A stretch of DNA of 54,334 bases from Planosporangium mesophilum (GCF_016863255.1 NZ_BOON01000055.1:1-54334), one strand, 5' to 3'. Numbered from the stretch's first letter, positions 13,094 to 22,160 are shown. Program-made: numbers and translations. Notes: generated by a model from the sequence alone, not told the origin.

Positions 13094-15649
13094 ATGAATG
13101 AGCAGATCGAGTACATCGGTGACGATCACGCCGGCAGCGAGCGTGCGGGCCGGACACGGGTGCTCGTCCCGGGCGTGGGTGGGCACGCCGCCGCCGAGAT
13201 TCTCGACCCGCCACAGGTCCGACCCGTCGCCGGCGACGGCGATGCCGGCTTCTACCGGCGCTCGGCGCCGGAGCATTCAGCGCCCGAGCATTCAGCGCCC
13301 GAAGGCACGGACGCCGGGCCGGGTCGCACGGAGGCGTACAGCTGGGCGGGCCTGACCTCGGGCAACTGGACCCGCGCGCTGTGGCTGCTGCTCCTTCCGT
13401 TCATGCTGGCGAACGTCGGCTACTGGATGGGGCCGGCCCCCCTTCCGGACGAGGAGGGCACCGGCGGACGGCGGCAGCGCCTTCAGCGTACGGTCGAAGC
13501 CCTGCAGCGGCTCCTGGCACTGTCGCTGACCGCCGTACTCGTCGTGGCCGCGACCGCGGTCGCCATGGATCTCGCCGGCTCGCAGTGCGTGGTCGACGGC
13601 CGGGCCTGCAACTCGACGCTCAGCTTCCTGGCCTGGCCGTGGCTGACCGCTCCGCGACGCCTGGTGCTGACGGCGGCCGTCCCGGTCGCCCTGGTACTGC
13701 TGCTGTGGTGGCTGGGCAACCGGACCTGGCAGCAGATGGAGTCGGTACCGGTGCCGGCCGCGACCTCGATCGGGGCGCTCACGCCACTGGAGGACCGTCG
13801 CATGTGGAACGGTCGGCGGTCGGTACGCATGCTGCGCGCGATCCACGTGGCGGCGGCCTTCGCGGTCATCGCGGTGTTCCTCGCGGCCGGTTCGCTCGCC
13901 ACGCCGGCGCGCGGGCTACCGTCGGTGATCAACCCCGACGAGTGGCGGCGCCCCTGGGGATGGCCGGTCGTGACCGTCCTGACGGTGTCGCTCGCCCTGC
14001 TCGCGGCCCTGACCGTGGCGGTACTGCTGCCGATGATGGGCCGCCGCGACCGCCCCGGCGACGCCGTCAGGCCGCACCCGTTCGAGGAGCCGCTGTACCG
14101 GTGGCTGCCCTGGTTCGGCGGCGCGCTGGTCGTGCTCGCCGCCGTCGCGGCGCTCCGGCCGGCCGGCTCGGCCGCTCGCACTGCCGGTCACCCCACTCCC
14201 CTGCCCTGGCTGTCCGGCACCGTCAACCTGTTGTTCGTCGGTCAGGCCGCCGTCACCATCGTCCTGACGGCGTGCCTGTGGTTGTCACGGCGAGCGGCAG
14301 CGAGGCCACCGGCCGCACGACCCGCGTGGCACGGCATGGCGCCGGTGGTCACCGCCGGCCTCGCCTGGCTGCTTGCGGACGGCCTGATGACGGGCGTCAC
14401 GCTGCTGGTCGCCGACCGGCTGGGTACGCCGGAACCGCCACCCGACGGCGCCGGCAACCATCAGGGGCTGGTCGTCGCGCCGACGGTCCTGTGGACCGCG
14501 GTCACCGCGGTCGGCGTCGCGGCCGTCGTCCTGATCACCGCCGCCATCTGGCTGGTGGTGCGACGCTCCCCGGCAGAGTCGATCGCGGACCGGGTCAGAC
14601 AGGCGTACCGGTACGAGAACCTGGAGTCGGCACCGCCCGGCTCGCCACGGCAGCGGCGCGCGCAGGCGATCATCCGGGACTGGAGCCGTGGCGCCATGAT
14701 CGACAACCTCGAACGCCACGGCGGGCGGCTGGCCGCGGCGGTGGCCGTCGTCGTGACGACCGCCGTCATCGCGGACCTCGCGACGCCCTCGGGCATCTTC
14801 GCGCACTCCTGGCGCTGGGCGGTCGCCCTCGGCGCCTGGCTGCTCGGCGGGCTCGTACTCGTGCTCCTCTCCATCGGTCGACAGGCCTACTCCAGCCCGG
14901 GCTGGCGCCGCACCGTCGGCGTGCTCTGGGACGTCGGTACGTTCTGGCCCCGGGCGACCCACCCGCTCGCGCCGCCCTGCTACGCCGAGCGGGCCGTTCC
15001 CGACCTCCTCACCCGGGTCACGTACCTGGCCGGGACGTGGGAGCGGGCCGAGGAGGAGGCGGGCTGGGGGCCGCCGCCACGGGACGGGCAGGTGCTGCTG
15101 GCGGGCCACTCACAGGGCTCGGTCATCACCGCGGCGGCGGTCATGCAGCTCAGCGCCGAAACGAGCGGCCACGTCCGGTTGCTGACCTACGGCAGCCCGC
15201 TGCGGCAGTTGTACGCGCGGTTCTTCCCGTCGTACCTGGGCGCCGAGGCGCTGTACCGGCTCAGCGAACTCCTCGGCGCGACCAGCGCGACCGACGGGAT
15301 CCGGTCCGACGACCTCGCCGCGGCGCGGTGGCGCAACCTGTACCGGCCGAGCGACCCGATCGGCGGGTACGTCCTCGAGGATCGCCGGCCGTCCGAGTGG
15401 CCGGACGAGGCGCAACGCCGGCGGGCCGACCGGGAGCAGATCGAGCACCACATCGACTGCGCCCTGCTCGACCCGTCCTTCGGCAGGGCTCCCGGTGACA
15501 CCCGGTACCCGCCGACGTACGGGCACTCGGCCTATCCGCGCGACCCGGCGTTCGCCCTCGCGATGGCCTGGCTGTGGCGGCAGGGGCCGGGCGGGCACGA
15601 CAGTAACGCCGAGTCCGAGCGGCCCGGGGCCGGCGCGGCGGGTACCTGA
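13094..15649 (+). CDS. Polytopic membrane protein with an alpha/beta-hydrolase (lipase-like) domain
   Basis: About 851 residues, no family name recognised. The ATG at 13094 has GAGG upstream. The N-terminus reads RTRVLVPGVGGHAAAEIL, like the first strand and oxyanion loop of a hydrolase. It is followed by a repeat-rich linker and roughly ten hydrophobic helices between residues 90 and 610. The C-terminal part carries GHSQGS (nucleophile near residue 672), LLTYGSPLRQLYARFFP, PSDPIGG (possible Asp near 752) and YGHSAYP (possible His near 808), a plausible catalytic triad. A hydrolase split around a membrane domain would act at the membrane, perhaps on lipids. It ends in a 17-bp tandem duplication that copies its stop codon. 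Confidence 0.7.
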   Translation: MNEQIEYIGDDHAGSERAGRTRVLVPGVGGHAAAEILDPPQVRPVAGDGDAGFYRRSAPEHSAPEHSAPEGTDAGPGRTEAYSWAGLTSGNWTRALWLLLLPFMLANVGYWMGPAPLPDEEGTGGRRQRLQRTVEALQRLLALSLTAVLVVAATAVAMDLAGSQCVVDGRACNSTLSFLAWPWLTAPRRLVLTAAVPVALVLLLWWLGNRTWQQMESVPVPAATSIGALTPLEDRRMWNGRRSVRMLRAIHVAAAFAVIAVFLAAGSLATPARGLPSVINPDEWRRPWGWPVVTVLTVSLALLAALTVAVLLPMMGRRDRPGDAVRPHPFEEPLYRWLPWFGGALVVLAAVAALRPAGSAARTAGHPTPLPWLSGTVNLLFVGQAAVTIVLTACLWLSRRAAARPPAARPAWHGMAPVVTAGLAWLLADGLMTGVTLLVADRLGTPEPPPDGAGNHQGLVVAPTVLWTAVTAVGVAAVVLITAAIWLVVRRSPAESIADRVRQAYRYENLESAPPGSPRQRRAQAIIRDWSRGAMIDNLERHGGRLAAAVAVVVTTAVIADLATPSGIFAHSWRWAVALGAWLLGGLVLVLLSIGRQAYSSPGWRRTVGVLWDVGTFWPRATHPLAPPCYAERAVPDLLTRVTYLAGTWERAEEEAGWGPPPRDGQVLLAGHSQGSVITAAAVMQLSAETSGHVRLLTYGSPLRQLYARFFPSYLGAEALYRLSELLGATSATDGIRSDDLAAARWRNLYRPSDPIGGYVLEDRRPSEWPDEAQRRRADREQIEHHIDCALLDPSFGRAPGDTRYPPTYGHSAYPRDPAFALAMAWLWRQGPGGHDSNAESERPGAGAAGT
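13265..13304 (+). repeat. 15-bp tandem repeat, two and a half units
   Basis: Units of GCGCCCGAGCATTCA (first with one change) encode the APEHS steps between the N-terminal strand and the first membrane helix. Confidence 0.85.
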
Positions 15650-15666
15650 GCGCGGCGGGTACCTGA
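15633..15666 (+). repeat. Perfect 17-bp tandem duplication spanning a stop codon
   Basis: GCGCGGCGGGTACCTGA occurs twice without a gap. The first copy ends with the real stop codon (15647-15649). The second lies in the intergenic space. Confidence 0.92.
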
Positions 15667-15690
15667 GCGAAGGTCTCCCGGCCAACGGGT

Positions 15691-15702
15691 CTACCGTGGT
15701 AG
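15691..15702 (+). promoter_or_regulatory. Palindrome CTACCGTGGTAG upstream of the pyrophosphatase gene
   Basis: CTACC and GGTAG flank two bases, about 85 bases before the start codon. TACCGT inside it fits a TANNNT -10 box. It could be a promoter with an overlapping operator; weak evidence. Confidence 0.25.
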
Positions 15703-15786
15703 GGAGCGCTGCGGTCAGGTGGCGCCGTCTTGCCCGCTCGACCCGGCCAGCCCGTGACCGCCACGGGGCGAGCGGAGGAGTCTTCC

Positions 15787-16311
15787 ATGGAGACCTTGGA
15801 GTTCGACGTGACCGTCGAGATCCCCAAGGGCGAGCGGAACAAGTACGAGATGGACGAATCCACCGGGAGGATTCGGCTCAACCGGACGCTCTTCACCGCC
15901 ACGCAGTACCCGGCAGATTACGGCTTCATCGACGGCACCCTCGGTGATGACGACTCGCCGCTGGACGCGCTGGTACTGGTACGGGAGCCGACCTTCCCTG
16001 GCTGCCTGATCTACTGTCGCGCCATCGGCATGTTCTGCATGTGGGACGAGAAGGGCGGCGACCACAAGGTGATGTGCGTACCCGCCCACGACCCGCGGCA
16101 GGCGCATCTTCGGGACATCGAGGACCTGCCGAGGTTCGACCGGCTGGAGATCCAGCACTTCTTCGAGGTCTACAAGGACCTCGAGCCCGGCAAGAGCGTC
16201 GAGGGCGCCAACTGGGTCGGGCGCGAACAGGCCGAGGCCGAGGTGAGGCGGTCGTGGGAGCGCCGCCGCGAGGCGAGCGCGACCGGCCCGACAGCCGGAC
16301 CGACGCCGTAA
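15787..16311 (+). CDS. ppa: Inorganic pyrophosphatase (soluble class A)
   Basis: About 174 residues. It hydrolyses pyrophosphate to two phosphates in the cytoplasm and pulls biosynthetic reactions forward; Mg-dependent. The signature aspartates are in [11 protein letters not shown] (near residue 55). [12 protein letters not shown] and [12 protein letters not shown] are conserved active-site blocks, and [16 protein letters not shown] ends the core. The ATG at 15787 has GCGGAGGAG upstream, so the longer frame from 15730 is not used. Length is normal for actinobacterial enzymes. The C-terminal tail is charged. Confidence 0.97.
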   Translation: METLEFDVTVEIPKGERNKYEMDESTGRIRLNRTLFTATQYPADYGFIDGTLGDDDSPLDALVLVREPTFPGCLIYCRAIGMFCMWDEKGGDHKVMCVPAHDPRQAHLRDIEDLPRFDRLEIQHFFEVYKDLEPGKSVEGANWVGREQAEAEVRRSWERRREASATGPTAGPTP

Positions 16312-16482
16312 GAACGGATGGCGCAGCAACGGCCGGCGACAGCGGCCGACCGGGGCATCCACCAGGTTCGCGGGTTCGAACGCCGTAGGCGTGGGCAGGG
16401 GGCCAACCGCGAGGCCGGGCCCGACCGTACAAGGTGGAGGGACAGCCACCCGGCCGCCATGACGTGAGGGCGGAGGACCGGG

Positions 16483-17718
16483 GTGTATGAGGACCGTCGC
16501 GACGCCGACGCGGCGCCGGGCGAGGGCGGCCAGCAGTCCCTGGCGGCGAAGAAGAACCCAGCGGCGCGTGAAGCCCGACCGGAGCGGAGCCCCCGCTGGG
16601 CGCGCCTGCTCGTCGCGCTCGGGTTGCTGATGATGCTGCTCAGCGGGCTCACCCTGGCCGGCGGCCGGTTCCTGGCCGACCGCTACCTCGGCAACGTACA
16701 TCAGGAGTCCCTGCTGGGGGCCGCGGCCGCGCCCCGCCCGGTCGCCGTACGGCCGGCGTCGGCGCACGCCCTGATCGACGGGCCGATCAACCTGCTGCTG
16801 GTCGGTATCGACGAACGCGTCGAGGACCCCTCCAATGGTGCGCGGGCCGATTCGATCATCATCGTCCACATCCCGGCGAGCCACGACCACGTGTACCTGA
16901 TCTCGATTCCGCGGGACAGCCAGGTCGAGATCCCACCGTACGGCAGGACCGGATATCCGGGCGGCACAGACAAGATCAACGCTGCCTTCGCGTACGGGTT
17001 CCTGGAGCGGGGTGGCCGGGCCGGCGGGTTCGAACTGCTCGCCCTCACCATCAACCGGCTCACCGGCATCACCTTCAACGCCGGCGCGATCGTCAACTTC
17101 GACGGCCTCCGAGCGGTGGTCGACGCGGTGGGCGGGGTCAGCATGTGCATCGACGAGCAGACCGCCTCGGTACACATCGGCCAGGACGCCGACGGCCGGC
17201 TGGCCGCTCCGTACCGGCTGGTGCCGCCGGACTACCACCCGGTGCCGATCCCCGGCGTACGGCCGCAGGTCTACCAGGTCGGATGCCAGCCCCTCGCCGG
17301 CTGGCAGGCGCTCGACTACGTGCGCCAGCGCGAGCTCATCCCGGACGGCGACTACGGCCGGCAGCGGCACCAGCAGCAGCTCATCAGCACCCTGTACAAG
17401 AAGATCGCGAAGGCCGGCCTGCTGACCGACCCGCTCGCGACCGACCGGGCCCTGCGCGCCGTCGGCGACGCGGTGACCTTCGACGGCAACGGAGTGTCCC
17501 TTCCGGACTGGGTCATGATGCTGAAGAACATCGAACCGAACGCCATCACGATGGTGAAAACCAACGGTGGCCAGTACAACACCCAGGTCATCGGCGGTCG
17601 GGAGTTCGAGTTCTTCACCGACGTCAGCAAGCAGATGTTCGCGGCCGCCCGCAACGACACGCTCGCCACCTTCGTCGCCGCCCACCCGGACTGGGTCAAC
17701 GCCGCCGCAACACCGTGA
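16483..17718 (+). CDS. LytR-CpsA-Psr (LCP) family envelope protein
   Basis: About 411 residues. A cytoplasmic tail rich in charged residues is followed by one membrane helix (about 42-65) and an extracellular LCP domain. Typical blocks are INLLLVGIDER, ADSIIIVHIP, ISIPRDSQVEIP, DKINAAFAYGF, FDGLRAVVDAVGGV and QALDYVRQRELIPDGDYGRQRHQQ. The arginines and acidic residues that bind polyprenyl pyrophosphate are present. LCP enzymes transfer glycopolymers from lipid carriers to peptidoglycan. The GTG at 16483 has GGAGG upstream. Its stop codon sits in the first of three 16-bp tandem repeats. Confidence 0.92.
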   Translation: MYEDRRDADAAPGEGGQQSLAAKKNPAAREARPERSPRWARLLVALGLLMMLLSGLTLAGGRFLADRYLGNVHQESLLGAAAAPRPVAVRPASAHALIDGPINLLLVGIDERVEDPSNGARADSIIIVHIPASHDHVYLISIPRDSQVEIPPYGRTGYPGGTDKINAAFAYGFLERGGRAGGFELLALTINRLTGITFNAGAIVNFDGLRAVVDAVGGVSMCIDEQTASVHIGQDADGRLAAPYRLVPPDYHPVPIPGVRPQVYQVGCQPLAGWQALDYVRQRELIPDGDYGRQRHQQQLISTLYKKIAKAGLLTDPLATDRALRAVGDAVTFDGNGVSLPDWVMMLKNIEPNAITMVKTNGGQYNTQVIGGREFEFFTDVSKQMFAAARNDTLATFVAAHPDWVNAAATP

Positions 17719-17750
17719 CCCCGCAACGCCGTGACCCCGCAACACCGTGA
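17703..17750 (+). repeat. 16-bp tandem repeat, three units, first contains the stop codon
   Basis: Units CCCCGCAACACCGTGA with single changes (17703-17718, 17719-17734, 17735-17750). The TGA ending the LCP gene is the end of unit one, and each later unit also carries TGA. Confidence 0.92.
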
Positions 17751-17784
17751 CCCAGCCGCCCCTGACCGTTGGTACTGTCCCGGC

Positions 17785-18441
17785 ATGCCCACGCGCGAGG
17801 TGTACGCCGCGACCCGCTCCCGCCTGCTCGACCTCGCCGGCCGACTCGACGACGACGCCGCCGCGCGCAGCGTGCCCGCCTGTCCCGGCTGGAGCATCAA
17901 GGACACGTACGCGCACCTGGCAGGCGTCTGCGCCGACGTGCTCGACGACCGCCGCGCGGCGCACCCGGGCTGGGGCGAGCGGACCGTGGCCGAGCGGCGT
18001 GACCAGAGCCTGACCGACGTGGTCGCCGAGTGGACGGCGCGCGGCTCCACGCTGGACGAACGACTGCACGGCGACGAGGTGTTCCACCTCGGGGTCGACG
18101 CGTGGAGCCACGAGCACGACATCCGGGGAGCGCTCGGCCTGCCGGCGGACACCCCGGCCGAGACCGCCTGGGTACGCGACCGGCTCGTGTCCGGGTTCCA
18201 GGCGCGGTGGGCGAAGTCGACCCTGCCCCCGATCCGGTTCGCCGTCGACGGCGCGGAGCACCTCCTGGGTACGGGTGAGCCGATCGCCACGCTGCACTGC
18301 GACGCGTTCACGCTCGGCCGGGTACTGATGGGCCGGCGCAGCCGACGGCAGGTGGCGGCGCTGGACTGGTCGGGGAACCCGGAGCCGATCCTGGACCGTC
18401 TCTTCGCGTTCGGCCCGGCCGACGACGACGTGCACTACTGA
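17785..18441 (+). CDS. Maleylpyruvate isomerase N-terminal / mycothiol-dependent family protein (TIGR03083-like)
   Basis: About 218 residues. The N-terminal four-helix DinB-like domain has PACPGWSIKDTYAHLAGV and later SHEHDIRGALG, which supply the histidines of the metal site. The C-terminal part (WAKSTLPPIRFAVDG onward) matches the lipid/sterol-binding-like tail seen in actinobacterial homologues. Relatives include mycothiol-dependent enzymes and uncharacterised proteins; the reaction cannot be named. The ATG at 17785 lacks a Shine-Dalgarno sequence but follows TACTGT by six bases, which suggests a leaderless transcript. Confidence 0.8.
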   Translation: MPTREVYAATRSRLLDLAGRLDDDAAARSVPACPGWSIKDTYAHLAGVCADVLDDRRAAHPGWGERTVAERRDQSLTDVVAEWTARGSTLDERLHGDEVFHLGVDAWSHEHDIRGALGLPADTPAETAWVRDRLVSGFQARWAKSTLPPIRFAVDGAEHLLGTGEPIATLHCDAFTLGRVLMGRRSRRQVAALDWSGNPEPILDRLFAFGPADDDVHY

Positions 18442-18485
18442 CGGCGTGTAGCCGATTTCCTTGATGCGGCGAGGAGGAGGCGGGC

Positions 18486-19784
18486 ATGGGTGAACCGGCG
18501 GAGCGCGCTCCGCTCGCGTCCGAGCGGCTCGACAGCCTCGTCGCCGTCCTGGATCTGGTACGCGCCGGCGCGGCCGCGACCCGACCGGAGCTCGGTCGGC
18601 ACTCCGGGCTCGGGCGTACGGTCATCGCCCAGCGGGTCGCCGAGCTGATGGAGCACGGCCTGGTCGGCGACGGCGCACTCGGCCCGTCGACCGGGGGCCG
18701 GGCCCCGCGACAGTTGACGTTCCGCGCCGACGCCGGTCACGTGCTCGTGGCCGAGCTGGGCGCCACCGCCCTCAACGTCGCGCTGGCCGACCTCTCGGGC
18801 CACCTGCTCACACAGTACCGGGAGCGCAACGACATCGCGGCCGGCCCGGAGCGGACCCTCGACCGCGTCGAGGCGCTGTTCGACCGGATCCTGGCCGAGC
18901 GGCCGGACGCGGCGGACCTCCTGTGGGGTATCGGCGTCGGCGTGCCCGGTCCGGTGGAGTTCGCCACCGGGCGCCCGATCGCACCACCGATCATGCCGGG
19001 CTGGGACGACTATCCGGTGCGCGACCGGTTGGCCACCCGCTACCGGGTGTCGACCTGGGTGGACAACGAGGTCAACACGATGGCGCTCGGCGAGTACCGG
19101 GCCGGCCTGGCCAAGGGCGTGGACGACGTGGTGTACGTCAAGATCGGTACGGGGATCGGCGCCGGTCTGATCTCCGGCGGCCGGCTGCACCGGGGTGGCC
19201 AGGGCTGCGCCGGCGACGTCGGGCACGTGGCCGTGGTCGACGACACCGACGTGGTCTGCCGTTGCGGCAACGTCGGCTGCCTGGAGGCTCTGGCCGGCGG
19301 CGGGGCGCTGGCCCGCGAAGGCACCCGCGCGGCCCGGGAGGGCCGCAGCGGCTACCTGGCTGAGGTGCTCGCCTCCGGCCGGCCGATCAACGGCAGCGAC
19401 ATCAGTACGGCGGCGCGCCACGGTGACCCGGTCAGCGTGGAGCTGCTGGCCCGGTCCGGCCGGCTGATCGGTACCACGCTCGCGACCGTGGTCAACTTCT
19501 ACAACCCGTCACTCATCGTCATCGGCGGCCAGGTCGCCAACGCCGGCGACGTGCTGCTCGCCGCGATCCGCCAGGTCGTCTACCGCCGCTCGCTGCCGCT
19601 GGCAACCCGCGACCTCCGCATCGTCCACAGTGCACTGGGCGACCGCGCCGGGCTCATGGGCGCCGCGTACATGGTCATCGACGAGCTGTTCTCCCGGCAG
19701 CACCTGCCGCTGTGGATCGACGCCGGTTCGCCCCGTGGCCGTACCGACATCCCGGCGGCCCTGGTCGCGACGGGAGGGCGGTAG
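18486..19784 (+). CDS. ROK-family transcriptional regulator
   Basis: About 432 residues. The N-terminal winged helix (about 15-75: TRPELGRHSGLGRTVIAQRVAELMEHGLV) precedes a ROK sugar-kinase-like domain. The zinc motif CRCGNVGCLE and GVGVPGPVEF are present. The residue that serves as catalytic base in kinases of this fold appears as Glu (VDNEVN instead of the usual ND), so kinase activity is doubtful. It probably represses a sugar-uptake or catabolic gene and is released by a sugar ligand. GGAGGAGG precedes the ATG. The TAG stop overlaps the GTG of the next ROK gene by one base. Confidence 0.88.
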   Translation: MGEPAERAPLASERLDSLVAVLDLVRAGAAATRPELGRHSGLGRTVIAQRVAELMEHGLVGDGALGPSTGGRAPRQLTFRADAGHVLVAELGATALNVALADLSGHLLTQYRERNDIAAGPERTLDRVEALFDRILAERPDAADLLWGIGVGVPGPVEFATGRPIAPPIMPGWDDYPVRDRLATRYRVSTWVDNEVNTMALGEYRAGLAKGVDDVVYVKIGTGIGAGLISGGRLHRGGQGCAGDVGHVAVVDDTDVVCRCGNVGCLEALAGGGALAREGTRAAREGRSGYLAEVLASGRPINGSDISTAARHGDPVSVELLARSGRLIGTTLATVVNFYNPSLIVIGGQVANAGDVLLAAIRQVVYRRSLPLATRDLRIVHSALGDRAGLMGAAYMVIDELFSRQHLPLWIDAGSPRGRTDIPAALVATGGR

Positions 19785-20965
19785 TGACTCCGCACTCGCA
19801 ACGGACGCCCGAGCAGTCACGGATCCTGCGGCTGCTGCGTGACCGCGGCCCGTGTACCAGGGCCGAACTCGTCAGCCTCACCGGCGTCAGCCGGTCCCGC
19901 CTCGCCGGGGAACTCGACGAGTTGGCCACCGTCGGGCTGGTCCAGCGCGACGGCCCGGGCGTCTCGCGCGGAGGCCGCCCGTCGCCGCTGGTCGCCCTCG
20001 CCGACGATCTTCGCTTCGTCGGCGTAGACCTCGGCGCCACCTCGGTCGCGGTCGGGGTCGCGAACAGCCGACTCGACCTGCTCGCGTTCGTCGAGGAGCC
20101 CGTCGACATCCGGGACGGCCCCCGGAAGGTGCTCGCCCAGGTACGGGACCTCATCACCAAGGTGTCGGGCGAGGTGGGCACGGACCGGCCGAGCGGTATC
20201 GGCATCGGGGTGCCCGGCCCGGTCAGCTACCGCGACGGGGTACCGGTCAGCCCGCCGCTCATGCCCGGCTGGCACCACTACCCGCTGCGCGACCAGGTCG
20301 CCCGCGAGTACGGCTGCCCGGTCACCGTGGACAACGACGTGAACCTGATGGCCGTCGGCGAGCGCTGGGGCGGCGTCGCGAAGGGCATGGACGACTTCCT
20401 CTTCGTCAAAATCGGTACCGGGATCGGCAGTGCCCTGGTCATGAACGGAGCCGTCTACCGGGGCATCGCCGGCTGCGCCGGGGACATCGGCCACATCCGG
20501 GTCGACGACGAGCCGCTGTGCCCGTGCGGGAGCCGCGGCTGCCTGGAGGCGACGTTCGGCGGCGCCGCGCTGGCCCGACAGGCGACGGCCGCCGCCACGT
20601 CGAGCGAGTCGACCGTTCTGGCCGACCTGCTGGCCCGAAACGGCGTGCTCACCGCCGTCGACGTCGGCGTCGCAGCCCGCCACGGCGACCCGGTCGCGGT
20701 ACGGCTGATCAGGTCCGGCGGCCAGCGGCTGGGAAACGTGCTCGCCGGCCTGGTCAACTTCATGAACCCGCCGCTGGTCGTCGTGTCCGGTGGGGTGTCG
20801 CGCCTCGGGCACGTGCTGCTCGCCGAGATCCGGCAGACGGTGTACAGCCGTGCGATGCCGCTGGCGACCGGCAACCTCCCGATCGTGCTGTCGGAGATCG
20901 GCGAGACCGCCGGGGTGCTGGGGGCGGTGGTCGCGGCGAGCGACCAGATCTTCTCGACGCTCTGA
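19784..20965 (+). CDS. ROK-family transcriptional regulator, second copy
   Basis: About 393 residues from a GTG that overlaps the stop of the first ROK gene by one base, with GGGAGG upstream. Helix-turn-helix region near residues 10-60 (TRAELVSLTGVSRSRLAGEL), then a ROK domain with VDLGATSVAVGVA, GIGVPGPVSYRDG, VDNDVNLMAVGE (catalytic-type Asp present) and zinc motif CPCGSRGCLEA. It resembles its neighbour through much of the ROK domain, so the two are probably an old tandem duplication. Two co-translated paralogues could form a heteromeric repressor, or one could act as a kinase. Target genes are not evident nearby. Confidence 0.88.
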   Translation: MTPHSQRTPEQSRILRLLRDRGPCTRAELVSLTGVSRSRLAGELDELATVGLVQRDGPGVSRGGRPSPLVALADDLRFVGVDLGATSVAVGVANSRLDLLAFVEEPVDIRDGPRKVLAQVRDLITKVSGEVGTDRPSGIGIGVPGPVSYRDGVPVSPPLMPGWHHYPLRDQVAREYGCPVTVDNDVNLMAVGERWGGVAKGMDDFLFVKIGTGIGSALVMNGAVYRGIAGCAGDIGHIRVDDEPLCPCGSRGCLEATFGGAALARQATAAATSSESTVLADLLARNGVLTAVDVGVAARHGDPVAVRLIRSGGQRLGNVLAGLVNFMNPPLVVVSGGVSRLGHVLLAEIRQTVYSRAMPLATGNLPIVLSEIGETAGVLGAVVAASDQIFSTL

Positions 20966-20983
20966 GCCTCTTTCGTTGAGCGC

Positions 20984-21011
20984 CTTTTCGTCGACCGCCA
21001 TCGACGAAAAG
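20984..21011. terminator. Perfect 11-bp inverted repeat after the ROK pair
   Basis: CTTTTCGTCGA, a six-base loop, then TCGACGAAAAG. It starts 19 bases after the stop of the second ROK gene. It is A/T-richer than its surroundings. A terminator is most likely; a regulator-binding palindrome upstream of the TPM gene is the alternative. Confidence 0.5.
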
Positions 21012-21095
21012 CTTGCTTATCGATTTGTGTCGGGGGTACACACTCGATCACGCCCGTCGCGAACAGCGGGGCGCCGACAGCAGGGAGAGATGATC

Positions 21096-22160
21096 ATGTG
21101 GGCGGCACCAAGCCGGCACCCTCGACGCCGCGGCTCGGCCCTGACCCCGGTGGCCCGACCCGGCATCAGCGCCAGCGGCATCACCGCCGTCATCACAGCT
21201 GGCATCAGGGTCGTCATCGCCACCGTCACCGCGGCCGTGATCGTGCTCGGACTCGCGGCCGGCCCGGCGGCGGCCGCGGCGGTCAGTATCCATGACGACT
21301 CGCACGTCCTGGACGTCACCCGGGTGCAGAACGAGGCCGCGACGCTGCCCGACCCGGTCGCGATCTACACGACGACCAAGTTCGCCGAGGACAAGGCCGC
21401 GTTCGACCGGGAGACCCAGGCGAAGGTGACCGGGCCGACGGTCATCGCGATCGCGATCAACACCCAGTCGCACCATCTGGCGATCCGGTCCGGCCCGAAG
21501 TCGCGGGTCAAACCGCAGGACGCGGCGACGGCGACGCAGGCGTTCGTCAACGCGTACCGCACCAACAACGACTACACGGCGGCGACCATCGCGGCCCTGG
21601 ACTCGCTGCGCAGCGCGATCCGCAACGCGGCCCCGGCGCCGGCCCAGCCCCGGACGTCCCACTCGTCGGGGGGTTCGGCCCTCGGCGGCCTGCTCTGCCT
21701 GGTCGTGACCGTCCTGATCGTGGTCGGCGTCATCGTCGCGCTCGTGCGCCTGACCCGGCGCCCCCGCCGGTCCGGCCGGGGCTTCGGCCCGCCCGGCGGT
21801 TACGGCCGCTCCGGATACGGTCAGCCCGGCGGCTACGGCCCGGGCTACGGACAACCGGGCTACGGACAGCCGGGCTACGGGCCTGGTTACGGTCCCGGCT
21901 ACGGCGGCGGTGGCGTCAACCCATGGGTGGCCGGCGGCGCGGGCGCGGCGGCCGGCGGCCTGCTCGGCTACGAACTGGGCCGCATGGAGGGGCGCGAGGA
22001 AGAGCGCCACCACGAGCAGCAGGACCAGGGGTCCGGCGACAGCGGGTACGGAGGCGGCGGCGCCGACGCCGACTTCGGTGGTGGCGGAGGTGGCGACTTC
22101 GGGGGCGGCGGCGGCGACTCCGGGGGCGGGGGCAGCGACAGCGGCTCAGGCGACTTCTGA
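21096..22160 (+). CDS. TPM-domain-like membrane protein with Gly-rich C-terminus
   Basis: About 354 residues. The ATG at 21096 is eight bases after GGGAG; the ATG at 21090 is too close to it. An N-terminal signal/anchor (about 22-58) leads to an extracytoplasmic domain (VSIHDDSHVLDVTRVQNEA, TVIAIAINTQSHHLAIRSG) resembling the TPM_phosphatase (DUF477) fold. Then come a membrane helix (about 195-217), repeated GYGQPG steps, WVAGGAGAAAGGLLGYELG, and a glycine/aspartate tail ending DSGSGDF. Gly-rich tails are common in this family. Its role may be envelope protein turnover or photosystem-like quality control in other phyla; here it is unknown. Confidence 0.68.
   Translation: MWAAPSRHPRRRGSALTPVARPGISASGITAVITAGIRVVIATVTAAVIVLGLAAGPAAAAAVSIHDDSHVLDVTRVQNEAATLPDPVAIYTTTKFAEDKAAFDRETQAKVTGPTVIAIAINTQSHHLAIRSGPKSRVKPQDAATATQAFVNAYRTNNDYTAATIAALDSLRSAIRNAAPAPAQPRTSHSSGGSALGGLLCLVVTVLIVVGVIVALVRLTRRPRRSGRGFGPPGGYGRSGYGQPGGYGPGYGQPGYGQPGYGPGYGPGYGGGGVNPWVAGGAGAAAGGLLGYELGRMEGREEERHHEQQDQGSGDSGYGGGGADADFGGGGGGDFGGGGGDSGGGGSDSGSGDF

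Noticed and set aside
15715-18435. 906-codon minus-strand frame across three genes
   Set aside because: It runs opposite pyrophosphatase, LCP and isomerase-type genes, all with clear families.
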